NCBI GenBank assembly: GCA_047633055.1
Contig: JBLIEI010000013.1
Location: forward strand, 11,944-75,943
Direction: 5' to 3'
Origin: CALJFL01 sp047633055
GTDB taxonomy: Bacteria > Pseudomonadota > Gammaproteobacteria > Pseudomonadales > Halieaceae
DNA length: 64,000 nt
The notes beneath the pieces were generated by a model that did no database searches, was not told where the DNA came from, and worked only from the letters and a program-made list of their open reading frames with translations. The first letter of the stretch is position 1, and each line of letters opens with the position of its first letter. Below are positions 16,757 to 26,236 of the stretch, one piece after another. A program made the position numbers and the translations under genes.

Positions 16757-17338
16757 ATGGATATAGGTGAGCCGCTAAAAGAACTTGGCGACTATGACAT
16801 CAGCGGTCTGCGCGAACTTATCCTCGCACAGGAAGAGGCGGCCTGGTTCGGCAATACATACCGTCAGCAGCAATACGATGTGCATCATCGTACGGAAAGC
16901 ATTGTGCTGATTTTCACCGATGGCACCGGCTGGCCAGATATCGAGGTGCGACGCGAAGCGGGTTGGGATTTGCTAGCAGAGCAGGCGATTCCCCTGATGC
17001 ATCGAATCCTGGAGGATCATTATCCCCCGGGTGGCACCATTATCCGTGCCATGGCAGCGCGCCTGCCCTCGGGGGCAACAATCAAGCCACACCGGGACAA
17101 GCATCCCTCATTTCACTACGGCCATCGCATCCACATTCCAATCACCTCAAATCCACGAGTGCGATTTATGATTGATGGTCGGCCCTACAAAATGCAGATT
17201 GGAAAAGCGTACGAGATCAATAACCAGCGCCAGCACAGCGTGATGAACAAGGGTAGCGAGGGTAGAGTGAACTTCATTTTTGATTATGTGCCACCGCAAC
17301 ACCTCAGTCGAGGTCAGGGGGCTCAGCAAACAGCGTGA
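16757..17338 (+). CDS. Aspartyl/asparaginyl beta-hydroxylase-like dioxygenase
   Basis: A 193-residue Fe(II)/2-oxoglutarate-dependent enzyme of the AspH-like cupin family. The metal triad is visible as PHRD (His112, Asp114) and His160 in NQRQHSV, and Arg170 ten residues later should hold 2-oxoglutarate. ATG 16757 is preferred to TTG 16715, which overlaps an operator-like site. Its stop overlaps the next gene's GTG start by 4 bases, so the two are coupled. It is followed by a TIGR03032-like protein and, convergently, a TPR-sulfotransferase; the three may modify a common peptide or small molecule. Confidence 0.82.
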   Translation: MDIGEPLKELGDYDISGLRELILAQEEAAWFGNTYRQQQYDVHHRTESIVLIFTDGTGWPDIEVRREAGWDLLAEQAIPLMHRILEDHYPPGGTIIRAMAARLPSGATIKPHRDKHPSFHYGHRIHIPITSNPRVRFMIDGRPYKMQIGKAYEINNQRQHSVMNKGSEGRVNFIFDYVPPQHLSRGQGAQQTA

Positions 17339-18252
17339 CTACATTGATCGCAAGTTCGGTTGTGCGTGGTAGCCACCAGGGCGAGAGTCATGGTGGTGTT
17401 TATCTGGTCGATTTTGAATCCCAGGCCGTCGATCAGGTGATTGATTGGAATACAGCAGATATCGACTGGCAGGGTAGGGGGTGGGATCGGGGACTGCGCG
17501 GAATCGCTTTTGATGGCGAACGCGTATTTATTGCCGCCAGCAATGAGCTGTTTGTGTACTCGCCGGATTTCAAACTGCAAGCGTCTTATCGTAACCCTTA
17601 CTTGATGCACTGCCACGAAATAGTGGCCTGGCAGCGCCGTCTCTATTTGACTTCTACGGGCTTCGACAGCCTGCTCGGATTTGACCTCGATCAAAACCAG
17701 TTCTGTTTCGGCTTGCATATCGTTGGCGTAGGTGGCGGCTTTCAGGCGGCACCCTTCGACCCTATGGGCGAGGCAGGCCCTGCTGAGCGCAACGATCTGC
17801 ACTTGAATAACGTGTTTTGTGACTCATCGGGTATGTACTTAAGTGGCCTCAAAACGGCGGGGATGATGCGTTTTAATGGCAAGACGATAAAGAAAACGAC
17901 ATCTCTGCCACGCGGAGTGCACAATGCAAGGCCCTTTGGCGATGGGGTTTTGTTCAATGACACGCCTGCTGATCGAGTGCGGCTGGTGGCACCTAAAGTT
18001 GAAACCAGCTTTGCAGTGCCACAGTTTGAGGCCAGTGAACTCACCCATACCGAGTTGGGGGATGCACGTATTGCCCGCGCGGGTTTCGGCCGCGGCCTTT
18101 GTGTGATTGACGACAAACTGGTAGCGGCCGGATCTTCGCCGTCCACCATTGCCCTGCACGATCTGGAGACAGCAAAAACAAGGAGTATCGTGTCACTGAG
18201 TCGGGATATTCGAAACGCCATTCACGGGCTCGAAATATGGCCATTCACCTGA
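17335..18252 (+). CDS. TIGR03032/DUF4915-like protein (probable beta-propeller)
   Basis: A 305-residue protein starting with GTG in a GTGA overlap with the hydroxylase stop. The sequence resembles the TIGR03032/DUF4915 family: WDRGLRGIAFDG, YLMHCHEI, DLHLNNVF, SGLKTAGMM, GVHNARPFGDGVLFNDT. Repeating blocks of about 45 residues with beta-rich pattern suggest a propeller. There is no signal peptide. The biochemical role is unknown; I believe relatives often occur near sulfotransferase or TPR genes, and here such a gene is 6 bases away on the other strand. Confidence 0.65.
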   Translation: MTTLIASSVVRGSHQGESHGGVYLVDFESQAVDQVIDWNTADIDWQGRGWDRGLRGIAFDGERVFIAASNELFVYSPDFKLQASYRNPYLMHCHEIVAWQRRLYLTSTGFDSLLGFDLDQNQFCFGLHIVGVGGGFQAAPFDPMGEAGPAERNDLHLNNVFCDSSGMYLSGLKTAGMMRFNGKTIKKTTSLPRGVHNARPFGDGVLFNDTPADRVRLVAPKVETSFAVPQFEASELTHTELGDARIARAGFGRGLCVIDDKLVAAGSSPSTIALHDLETAKTRSIVSLSRDIRNAIHGLEIWPFT

Positions 18253-18258
18253 GCTGCG

Positions 18259-20244
18259 CTAGTACCGCGATAGAATAGGTTCGAGAGTTTCGTGCAATTC
18301 ATCGAGGTGCGTTTCGTAGTTTTTCCAGTAACCTACCCCCGAAGTGTAAATTGGCTGGCGTACTTGCTCTGAGCTGGCGGTGCGTACCGCGCGGTCTGTG
18401 GTGTGAAAGTTCAGGCATTGGTCTTCCCATGGCAGACCGAGAAACTCCAAAATTCTGCTCACCTGACTCTCGAGATCGTTCACTGTATCCTCATATTGAA
18501 CCCGAAGTACTTTGCCCGGCAGTACCTCCTCCCAGTGATCCATCATGCGTTGGTACTGCAAGTAGTACTCCCCGAGATCAACTTGGTCGTAGCTGAAGGT
18601 CTGCCCACGTGCATATAGCTGTCGTAGATTGCCCACACAGGTGTCCATGGGGTGCCGACGTGCATCAATGATCTTGGCGTTAGGTAGTAGACAGTGAATA
18701 AAACCCACCGAAGGGAAATTGTTGGGCATCTTGTCAATGAATCGCGGAGCCCCTTCAACCCGGTGCATGCTTGCCATTTCCAGATAGCGACTGCCCAGCT
18801 GGTGAAAGTGGCGAGGTTCCAGTTCGTCCAGGACCTGTGGGTATCGCATGCCATCGGCACGATTACGATTAAGCGATTTACTCAATCTTCCGATGTAGGG
18901 CAACTCGCTGGTACCCTCGACCTGGCTGTGGCTGGCGATAATCTGCTCGACCAGGGTTGAACCTGAGCGCGGCATGCCCAACACAAATATAGGTGCCTGA
19001 TCAGGATTGCCGGCACCGCCAAAGCGCGATAGGCAGTCTCGACTAAAATAGCTAATCAGGTCATCGTTGGTGGTTTCGGTCATCACCGGGTCGTAACTAA
19101 CCAACATCCGTTGATTGGCATTACCCCGTTCATAGTAGTGCCAGGCTTGTTCAAATTCTCCTCGGTCGTCTAATGCCTTGGCGAGTGCAAATAGGAAGTT
19201 TACCTCTGAGGTGTTTTTCACCGCATCGCTTTCAACTCGCTGTTTCATCTGTGTGAGTTCTTCGTCGTCGAAGCGATAGGTTTTCAGGTTGGCGAGGCTG
19301 TAGTAGACCTCCCCCAGGTCGGGCTCAATTTCACGGCAGCGCTGATAGGCTGCGATACCTTCTTCTTGCTGGCCCAAAGTTTTCAGCATATGGCCCAAGC
19401 CTAGCCAGGCACCAGCGTGATTTGGGTTGAGCTGCAAACATTGCTTGTAGGCGTCTACGGCCTGTTCAGTGAGAGCCGCCGGCCCCAGGGTTCCGCCTAG
19501 ACGGAACCAGGCCTTGGCGTTGTCGGGCTGAATTTTGATGACTGCCTGGTAGACTTCTATCGCATCTTCGTTGCGGTCTAATTCTTTTAATACCCGGCCC
19601 AACTCAAACATTGCCGGCACATGATCAGGCGCTTCAACCAGAGCTTGGCGGAGTAGGCTTTCTGCTTCGTCCAAATCGCCTGCCGCTGCGGCTATCAAAC
19701 CGAGCATTCTTAGAGCATCCACCTGCTTAGGGTTCTGTTGTAGTACTTTTCGGCACAGTTGCTCCGCATCCTGCAGACGACCGGCTTGGTGGTGTTCACC
19801 CGCTAGCGCCATCATTTTGCGGGTGGGAGATAGCTCGAAGCTCTGCTCAAACGCGGTGTCTGCTTCTTTGCCGCGACCGATTGCTGCTAGTGCTACACCC
19901 AATTGGAAATGCGCTGCCTCGAGCTTTGAGTCTAATCGCGTTGCTTTTTCCAGCAGTGGTACAGCCGCTTCCGGTCTCTTCTGATGCATAAACAATATGC
20001 CCAGATCTTCATAAGGCTTGGCAAAGGTAGGTGCCAAGTCGATGACCTTGCGCAGTGCCGATTCCGCCTCCTCAAACTCTCCCTGGTCGCCCAGCGCTGC
20101 GCCCAGCAGGGCCAGTAGATTGATATCGCTGGGATAGCGTGACAGGGCCTCCCGGCACCGGGCTATGGCAACGTCGTGCTGGTTGGCCTGCATGTGCTCA
20201 ACAATAGTTTCAAACAAGCTGCGTGGCGCGTTACTTTGAGTCAT
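18259..20244 (-). CDS. TPR-repeat sulfotransferase
   Basis: A protein of about 661 residues: roughly the first 350 are tetratricopeptide repeats of 34 residues (for example ALSRYPSDINLLALLGAALG), and the last 280 a PAPS-dependent sulfotransferase. The 5'-phosphosulfate loop GMPRSGSTLVEQII is near residue 420 and the 3'-phosphate-binding DARRHPMDTCVGNL follows. It should move sulfate from PAPS to a hydroxyl or tyrosine of a target recognised by the TPR part. ATG 20244 has GGGA just upstream; ATG 20259 is an alternative. It lies 81 bases downstream of the potI-like gene on the same strand, so read-through is possible. Confidence 0.87.
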   Translation of the reverse strand: MTQSNAPRSLFETIVEHMQANQHDVAIARCREALSRYPSDINLLALLGAALGDQGEFEEAESALRKVIDLAPTFAKPYEDLGILFMHQKRPEAAVPLLEKATRLDSKLEAAHFQLGVALAAIGRGKEADTAFEQSFELSPTRKMMALAGEHHQAGRLQDAEQLCRKVLQQNPKQVDALRMLGLIAAAAGDLDEAESLLRQALVEAPDHVPAMFELGRVLKELDRNEDAIEVYQAVIKIQPDNAKAWFRLGGTLGPAALTEQAVDAYKQCLQLNPNHAGAWLGLGHMLKTLGQQEEGIAAYQRCREIEPDLGEVYYSLANLKTYRFDDEELTQMKQRVESDAVKNTSEVNFLFALAKALDDRGEFEQAWHYYERGNANQRMLVSYDPVMTETTNDDLISYFSRDCLSRFGGAGNPDQAPIFVLGMPRSGSTLVEQIIASHSQVEGTSELPYIGRLSKSLNRNRADGMRYPQVLDELEPRHFHQLGSRYLEMASMHRVEGAPRFIDKMPNNFPSVGFIHCLLPNAKIIDARRHPMDTCVGNLRQLYARGQTFSYDQVDLGEYYLQYQRMMDHWEEVLPGKVLRVQYEDTVNDLESQVSRILEFLGLPWEDQCLNFHTTDRAVRTASSEQVRQPIYTSGVGYWKNYETHLDELHETLEPILSRY

Positions 20245-20325
20245 TGGTTCCCGAATCATGAGATGGGATGAAGGAAGACAGTCTAATTTGAATCACCGGC
20301 CGGCTCCAGTTTTACCCAGCGGCCG

Positions 20326-21153
20326 TTATTTTCGACCATTATGTGCAAATACATTAGCTCGTCGCCTGCGCAGCAATATAGCGCCGGATATCATTACAAG
20401 CACACTCACCGCAACAATCATTACTGTGGCAAGTGCATTAATTTCCGGCGTTACACCAAGCTTGACCTTAGAGTAAATAACCAGCGGCAGGGTGCTGGCT
20501 CCTGCTCCCGAGACAAAACTGGAGATGACCAGGTCGTCAAAAGACAGTGTAAAAGCCAGTAGCCAGCCAGAAATCATTGCCGGAGCTATCAGCGGCAGTG
20601 TGATGTCCATGGTAACACTGAAGGGCCGACCTCCAAGGTCCATAGCGGCTTCCTCCAGTGAATGGTCCATGCCAGTCAGTCGAGATTGCACGACCACCGT
20701 GACATAGGCCATGGCAAAGGTGGTATGGGCGATCGTTATGGTGTCGGCGCCGCGGCTGCTGGGCCACCCCGTCAATTCTTGCAGACTGACAAAGAGCAAT
20801 AGCAGCGACAGGCCTGTAATGACCTCAGGCATAACCAGCGGCGCGGCGATCATTCCGGTAAACAGGGTGCGACCGCGATAGCGGCCCATTCTGGTTAGCG
20901 CGAGTGCCGCCAGTGTGCCCAGAATGGTAGCCAGCGTTGCAGTGACGGCAGCCACTTTTATACTCAGCAGGGCGGCGTCAACAATCTGCTGATTGTGGAT
21001 AAGGTCGCCGTACCAGCGGGTAGTAAAACCGCCCCATACGGTAACCAGTCGGGAGTCATTAAATGAATAGGCGATGACGACAAAGATCGGTATGTAAAGA
21101 AACGCAAAGCCGAAACTTAATATTGAATAGAGAAAAGTGGGTGTGCGATTCAC
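20326..21153 (-). CDS. Spermidine/putrescine-type ABC transporter permease (PotI/PotC-like)
   Basis: A 275-residue permease with about six membrane segments and the cytoplasmic EAA loop (EEAAMDLGGRPFSVTMDITL) that docks onto the ATPase. The N-terminus (SILSFGFAFLYIPIFVVIAYSFN) is typical of PotI/PotC. It is the last of four overlapping transporter genes. Substrate specificity of such systems covers putrescine, spermidine and other small cationic amines; here the neighbours suggest an N-methylated amine. Confidence 0.9.
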   Translation of the reverse strand: MNRTPTFLYSILSFGFAFLYIPIFVVIAYSFNDSRLVTVWGGFTTRWYGDLIHNQQIVDAALLSIKVAAVTATLATILGTLAALALTRMGRYRGRTLFTGMIAAPLVMPEVITGLSLLLLFVSLQELTGWPSSRGADTITIAHTTFAMAYVTVVVQSRLTGMDHSLEEAAMDLGGRPFSVTMDITLPLIAPAMISGWLLAFTLSFDDLVISSFVSGAGASTLPLVIYSKVKLGVTPEINALATVMIVAVSVLVMISGAILLRRRRANVFAHNGRK

Positions 21154-22046
21154 TGCTCATCACCGCGTTGTAATCGCTGGAACAGCATAATGGGCAGGAT
21201 AAGGATAAACAGTAAAATAACCGCAACGGCAGACGCCAGCGGCCAGTCCCGGTTGAAAAAGAACTCGTCGTATAGCGTACGTCCTATCATCAGAGTGTCC
21301 AGTCCACCGACAAGGGCCGGAATAACAAATTCACCCAGGGCGGGAATAAACACCAGCAAACAACCGGCAATAATGCCTGGCATTGCCAGCGGCAGAGTGA
21401 CATCGCGAAAGACCTGCAGCGGCTTGGCTCCAAGGTCGGAGGCAGCGTCGTTCAGGTTGAGATCCAATCTCTCCAGAGTCGCATACAGAGGCAATATCAT
21501 GAAAGGCACGTAGCTGTAGACGATACCCAGGTAGACAGCGCCGTCGGTATAGAGGAATTGCAGCGGTGTATCGGTAATCCCCAGTCCTATCAACAGATTG
21601 TTAATAAGACCCTGTTTTCCCAGCATCACCATCCAGGCATAGATCCGCAGCAGGAATGACGTCCAGAACGGCAATATGACCAACAGCAATAAAACGTTGC
21701 GCCAGGGCTGGGGAGTCAGTGCGATAGCGTAAGCCATCGGAAAACCCAGCAACAGGCAGAGCACGGTAGAGATCAGGGCGATCTTGATCGACTTTAAGTA
21801 GCTGATCCAGTACAGATTGTCTTCCACCAGGAAGCGGTAGTTATCCAAATTGCTCAACAGGCCGCCACCGTGTGGGTCGAACATCGGGCTGAATGGTGGC
21901 TGGGCGATGATCGGATCAGCAAAGCTGATTTTTAGTACGATGCCAAACGGCGCCAGGAAAAAAAGCAGCAACCACAGATAGGGCAGGGCAATGACTATGC
22001 TTCGCCAGATGCGATCGCGCTTGCCGGGGCTGACGAGTGGAATCAT
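21150..22046 (-). CDS. Spermidine/putrescine-type ABC transporter permease (PotH/PotB-like)
   Basis: A 298-residue permease with hydrophobic segments including YLWLLLFFLAPFGIVLKI at the N-terminus and the EAA-type loop NDAASDLGAKPLQVFRDVTL. The start and stop overlap both neighbours by 4 bases (ATGA type), showing tight translational coupling with the ATPase and the second permease. Confidence 0.9.
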   Translation of the reverse strand: MIPLVSPGKRDRIWRSIVIALPYLWLLLFFLAPFGIVLKISFADPIIAQPPFSPMFDPHGGGLLSNLDNYRFLVEDNLYWISYLKSIKIALISTVLCLLLGFPMAYAIALTPQPWRNVLLLLVILPFWTSFLLRIYAWMVMLGKQGLINNLLIGLGITDTPLQFLYTDGAVYLGIVYSYVPFMILPLYATLERLDLNLNDAASDLGAKPLQVFRDVTLPLAMPGIIAGCLLVFIPALGEFVIPALVGGLDTLMIGRTLYDEFFFNRDWPLASAVAVILLFILILPIMLFQRLQRGDEQ

Positions 22047-23209
22047 TCGGTCAGCACCACACTGCAGGCATTGTCCCAGCTGAGGTAAACCTCATCATCC
22101 CATTCCAACAGCAGCTCGGCAGAGCGCTGGTAATTTTGTGCACTGACTTGAATGACTTTGCCGCTCTCTGCACGTACTCGATAAATTGACCGATTACCAT
22201 AGTATGCGAGATCCTCAACCACACCGCGGGTAACGGTATAGTGTTCTGCCTCGGGTCGTTTTAGGCTGATCAGTAATTTTTCAGGACGAACGCCAATAAG
22301 GACTGTCGTGCCTGTGACCAGCGGTTCATTGTATAATGCGCTGATACGAGTGCCTGAACCTTCCAGCGCTGCCACTACCGTGTGTCCATTGCTGCTCACA
22401 ACAGTAGCATCGAAAGTATTGATGCTGCCAAAAAAATCCGCGACGAAATGGTTGCAGGGAAACTCATAGACCTCGCTGGGGGTTCCTGTCTGCACAAATT
22501 GGCCCGCGTCCATTACTGCTATGCGGCTGGCCAGGGTCATGGCTTCTTCCTGGTCGTGGGTGACAACAACAAATGTAGTACCAAGCTGGTCTTGCAGGTT
22601 CATCAACTCGAACTGGGTTTGTTCCCTTAGCTTTTTGTCCAGTGCCGCCAGCGGCTCATCGAGTAAAAGAACCTTGGGTCGCTTGGCCAGAGCACGTGCC
22701 AGCGCAACGCGCTGCAGTTGTCCCCCGCTGAGCTGATCGGGTTTGCGGCTGGCCAACTCTTTGAGCTGCACCAGGTCCAGCATTTCCATCACCCGCTGTT
22801 GCGTTTCCTGTTTGGAACAACCTTCTTTTTTAAGCCCGTAGGCTACATTTTGTTCAACGGTCATATGTGGGAATACCGCGTAGGACTGAAACATCATATT
22901 CACCGGGCGTTCGTACGGAGGTAGCTCTGTTACATCAATACCGTCGATGAATATTTGCCCTTCACTAGGCCTCTCAAACCCGGCAAGCATTCGCAGTAGC
23001 GTACTTTTACCGCATCCCGAGCCCCCCAGAATAGTGAACAGTTCACCGCGGTAGATTTCGAGGTTAACGCTGTTTACCGCGACAAAGTCGCCGAACTTCT
23101 TGGTCAGCGACTTAATCTGTATGAACGGTTGTTGCTTCGGGTCATTCCAGGGACTGTCCAAACCCGTGTTATCGCTGCTATCACTGTGCACTGAAGAGTC
23201 ATGAGTCAT
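22043..23209 (-). CDS. Polyamine-type ABC transporter ATP-binding protein (PotG/PotA-like)
   Basis: A 388-residue ATPase. Walker A GGSGCGKST is at residues 62-70, the signature is LSGGQLQRVALARA, Walker B is KVLLLDEPLAAL, and the switch His is in VVTHDQEEA. The C-terminal 130 residues form a TOBE regulatory domain (GVRPEKL). A Ser/Asp-rich extension of about 25 residues precedes the conserved part. It energises import through the two downstream permeases. Confidence 0.93.
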   Translation of the reverse strand: MTHDSSVHSDSSDNTGLDSPWNDPKQQPFIQIKSLTKKFGDFVAVNSVNLEIYRGELFTILGGSGCGKSTLLRMLAGFERPSEGQIFIDGIDVTELPPYERPVNMMFQSYAVFPHMTVEQNVAYGLKKEGCSKQETQQRVMEMLDLVQLKELASRKPDQLSGGQLQRVALARALAKRPKVLLLDEPLAALDKKLREQTQFELMNLQDQLGTTFVVVTHDQEEAMTLASRIAVMDAGQFVQTGTPSEVYEFPCNHFVADFFGSINTFDATVVSSNGHTVVAALEGSGTRISALYNEPLVTGTTVLIGVRPEKLLISLKRPEAEHYTVTRGVVEDLAYYGNRSIYRVRAESGKVIQVSAQNYQRSAELLLEWDDEVYLSWDNACSVVLTE

Positions 23210-23227
23210 AACGGGTGGTATTCCATG

Positions 23228-24316
23228 CTATAGGCCTGATTTAACCTTAGTCCAGATGCGGGTACGCAGCCGCTGCAGCTTCGGAGATAAAGGCTTGATC
23301 GAATATAACCGTTGGAGCGTGTCCGTATTGGGGTAGATGGCCGGGTTGCTGGTTATTGCCTGATCCACCAACGGTGTGGCGCTGCGATTGACATTGGCGT
23401 AGCCGACAAAATTACTTGCGCGCGCGACAATCTCAGGGCGAAGGATGAAGTCGAGAAATAGATGGGCATTATCGGGGTGAGACGCATCACTTGGGATATA
23501 GAATACATCGTGAAAATCTGGTGCGCCCTCCCTGGGTACGGTATAGGCAAGGTTAATATCCAGGCCTGCCTCCGCAGCCCGCGAACTGGCGATCGAGTAA
23601 TCGCCAGACCAGCTGCCCGCTATACAGACTTCCTCGCTGGGCAGATCCAGCATCATTTTGGTAGAGCTGAAATATTTGATATAAGGGCGGACCGCTTTTA
23701 GTAGCGTCTCGGCTTGCGCGAGGTGCGCTGGCTCCACCGAGTTAGGAGGTAAGCCCAGATACGCAAGGGCCATAGTGATATTGGTGTCGGCATCGTCGAT
23801 AAGGGTAACGCCACAATCTGCAAACTTGGAGACGACGGCCGGGTCGAATAGCATCGCCGCGCTATTAATCGGCGCGTCCGCCATGCGCGCCTTAACTAAA
23901 TCTACATTGTAAGTAAACCCGGTAGTGCCCCACATGTAAGGCACACCGATCAGCTTTTGTTGGTAATTCCTTTCAACGGCGGCGACGATGTCAGCATCGA
24001 TGTGATGCCAGTTCTCAAGCCGACTGAAATCAACGGCCTGATAAACGCCGGCGGCCATAATGGAAGCTGAGTTGGAAGCCGCGTGCAGAATGACATCGTA
24101 GCCGGAGCTGCCGGTGAGTAATTTTGTGTCGACAATCGCACTGCTATCGTAAATATCATAGTTTACGTCGATGCCGAACTCTTGCTCGAACTCGGTGATA
24201 ATTTCAGGGTCGATGTAATCGGACCAGTTATATATGTTCAGCAATGGAGCGTCTGCCGCCCAGCCTGTGGGTGGCAGCAGAAAAACGAGACACGCGACTC
24301 CGGCGATCAGGCGCAT
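23228..24316 (-). CDS. Periplasmic polyamine-type substrate-binding protein (PotF/PotD-like)
   Basis: A 362-residue binding protein with a signal peptide cleaved near GWAA-DAP. Conserved parts include IYNWSDYIDP (aromatic/Asp ligand region), GSSGYDV, GVPYMWGTTG, and GSWSGDYS with the Trp and Asp that bracket an amine in PotF. The start overlaps the stop of the acyl-CoA dehydrogenase by one base (TAATG). The acidic and aromatic pocket is suited to cationic amines, including methylated ones; the real ligand must be tested. Confidence 0.9.
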   Translation of the reverse strand: MRLIAGVACLVFLLPPTGWAADAPLLNIYNWSDYIDPEIITEFEQEFGIDVNYDIYDSSAIVDTKLLTGSSGYDVILHAASNSASIMAAGVYQAVDFSRLENWHHIDADIVAAVERNYQQKLIGVPYMWGTTGFTYNVDLVKARMADAPINSAAMLFDPAVVSKFADCGVTLIDDADTNITMALAYLGLPPNSVEPAHLAQAETLLKAVRPYIKYFSSTKMMLDLPSEEVCIAGSWSGDYSIASSRAAEAGLDINLAYTVPREGAPDFHDVFYIPSDASHPDNAHLFLDFILRPEIVARASNFVGYANVNRSATPLVDQAITSNPAIYPNTDTLQRLYSIKPLSPKLQRLRTRIWTKVKSGL

Positions 24317-25476
24317 TACATGTTGTCCAGTCCACGTTTGGCCAAAGCGCCGGCAATAATCATGCGTTGAATTTCACTGCTGCCCTCCCAGATTCTGTCT
24401 ACTCGAACCTCGCGATAAAAACGTTCGACCGCATTGTCGCGACGATAACCCCGGCCTCCCCAAATCTGTAGGCAGCGATCGGCGACCCGATTGGCCATCT
24501 CAGTGGCATAGAGTTTCACCATTGAGCAGCGGCTGTGCAGCGCTTTCAGGTCTTCTCCTCGATCGTGGGCCTCAGCGGCCTCGTAAACCATCAATTTGGC
24601 TGCCCACAGTTCAGTAGCGCAATCGGCCAGCATGAATTGGATGGCCTGCTTGTCGATTAGCTTCTCGTCCAGAACTTGGCGCTGCTTGGCCCATTCAGTC
24701 GCCTCCTCGATCATCCTTGCCGCAGCGCCTAGCATGCGTGCGGCAATGGTCATGCGCTCGTGACGAAACCAGCTGCGGCTGTAGTCCATGCCTGTGCCAG
24801 GTCCACCAATCCGGTTGCGCGACGAAACTACAACATCGCTGAACCGATAGGTTGGGTGGTGGGAGGGAAAAGTGTGGGAAAATAACGGGTTCTCGGCGAT
24901 CTCTACTCCTGCGCTATCTTTATCAACCAGGAAGAGTGCGTCTCCTCCTCCGTCTACTTTCGCCTGAAAGAAAAAGAAATCTGCGAGGTTGCCCGTTGTC
25001 ACAAACCACTTTTCACCGTTGAGTAAATAGTTATCTCCCCTGGCCACCGCTGTGCTTGTAATAACTTCATGTGACCCTGATTCGGCTTCCGTAATGGCAT
25101 AGGCCTCACGGCGTCGACCTTCTAGCAGCGGCTGAATGTAGGTTTCCAGCTGATACGGGTTATCGCCGCAGGCCTCGTACATCCAGGACTGGGCTTCGGG
25201 GAAGCACCAGCATAGTGCATTGGTAACTCTTCCCAGAGTCTCCCAGCATGCCACTTGGTCGACCATGCTTTTTTCCAATCCGCCGTGGCTGGCCGGGAAA
25301 TCTATTCGCGACAACCCAAGCGCTATCGCCTGGTCGTGAATGTGCTGCAATCTGCCCTCAGGCAGTTCGCCACCATTGAGTTCAGCTTCCACTTCCCATG
25401 GGATCAGTTCTGTGTCGACGTAATTGCGAACCGCTTGTTGCCATGCCAATGTGGCGGGGGGTAATTTTATCTGCAT
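24316..25476 (-). CDS. Acyl-CoA dehydrogenase
   Basis: A 386-residue FAD flavoprotein of the acyl-CoA dehydrogenase family. Visible are AYAITEAESGSHEV and WFVTTG around the flavin, RMLGAAARMIEEATEWAKQR in the C-terminal helices, LQIWGGRGYRRDN and IWEGSSEIQRM, where the Glu is the expected base. It sits between the regulator and the transporter in one operon, 3 bases after the regulator stop. That is unusual for a fatty-acid enzyme and suggests that it oxidises the CoA ester made from the imported amine compound. Confidence 0.9.
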   Translation of the reverse strand: MQIKLPPATLAWQQAVRNYVDTELIPWEVEAELNGGELPEGRLQHIHDQAIALGLSRIDFPASHGGLEKSMVDQVACWETLGRVTNALCWCFPEAQSWMYEACGDNPYQLETYIQPLLEGRRREAYAITEAESGSHEVITSTAVARGDNYLLNGEKWFVTTGNLADFFFFQAKVDGGGDALFLVDKDSAGVEIAENPLFSHTFPSHHPTYRFSDVVVSSRNRIGGPGTGMDYSRSWFRHERMTIAARMLGAAARMIEEATEWAKQRQVLDEKLIDKQAIQFMLADCATELWAAKLMVYEAAEAHDRGEDLKALHSRCSMVKLYATEMANRVADRCLQIWGGRGYRRDNAVERFYREVRVDRIWEGSSEIQRMIIAGALAKRGLDNM

Positions 25477-25479
25477 AGT

Positions 25480-26139
25480 CTAGTTCGCGGTCCGTTTGAT
25501 ATGACGCGGGAAGGCTGCCGCAAGATAATCGCGGGCGACGTGCAGCGCCTGTTTACGGCTGATATGTTTCGGTGCAATTAACATGTTTAGCCACAGGCCA
25601 TCGACCAGAGCAGTGTAGCCGGAGGCGGTGATAGCGGCGTTACAGCCAGCGTATTCTTCTTTAATGGCGAGCTGGAAAAGGGCGCACAGTGCATCCTCGG
25701 CAATGAAGTCAGTCTTTGAGCATATTTCTTGATAAGTGGGACGGGATTTAGCTTCTCCCCAGAATGCGAACCACACGGCCATCTTATCTTTGGTTGCAAC
25801 CTTACTGGAAAAGTCGAACTGCAAAATAGCCTCCATACGGGCTGCTACAGTCCTGTCACTCTCAAGTATTTTTTTTTGCCCACGGTTGTACTCGTCTGTT
25901 ACGTGTAACAGGGTAGCGACCAATAGCTTTTCTTTGCTTTCGAAGTGAAGGTTGGCGATTCCCAGACTTAGCCCCGCCTCTTTAGTGACGAGCGCCATGG
26001 TGGTTCCGGACAGGCCATGTTGGGCGATGCATTTCATGGTCGCTTTGATCAACTGCTCTTTACGCACGCTCTTGGGAAGTACTCTGCGGGTCGCGGGTGC
26101 AGTACTACTTGTCTTGTTATCCATTATTCTTTTGTCCAT
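25480..26139 (-). CDS. TetR-family regulator, BetI-like
   Basis: A roughly 219-residue TetR protein. The N-terminal helix-turn-helix (GLSGTTMALVTKEAGLSLGIANLHFESKE, quoted here as AGLSLGIANLHF) and the C-terminal part with KMAVWFAFWGEA and ALVDGLWL are close to BetI, the choline/betaine regulator. Starts at 26139 and 26124 are possible. It leads the operon for the dehydrogenase and transporter and is divergent from the FAD oxidoreductase set. A perfect 18-base palindrome lies between at 26237-26254, probably its operator. The inducer is likely a quaternary ammonium or related compound. Confidence 0.87.
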   Translation of the reverse strand: MDKRIMDNKTSSTAPATRRVLPKSVRKEQLIKATMKCIAQHGLSGTTMALVTKEAGLSLGIANLHFESKEKLLVATLLHVTDEYNRGQKKILESDRTVAARMEAILQFDFSSKVATKDKMAVWFAFWGEAKSRPTYQEICSKTDFIAEDALCALFQLAIKEEYAGCNAAITASGYTALVDGLWLNMLIAPKHISRKQALHVARDYLAAAFPRHIKRTAN

Positions 26140-26236
26140 TCGAAAATGGGTGTTCCCAGGTCGAGCATAGAGCCACTCCAGAGTGGGCAACGTCGGCCCA
26201 ATGAAACCTTAGCCCATGCCAATAGTGTGCGCAACC

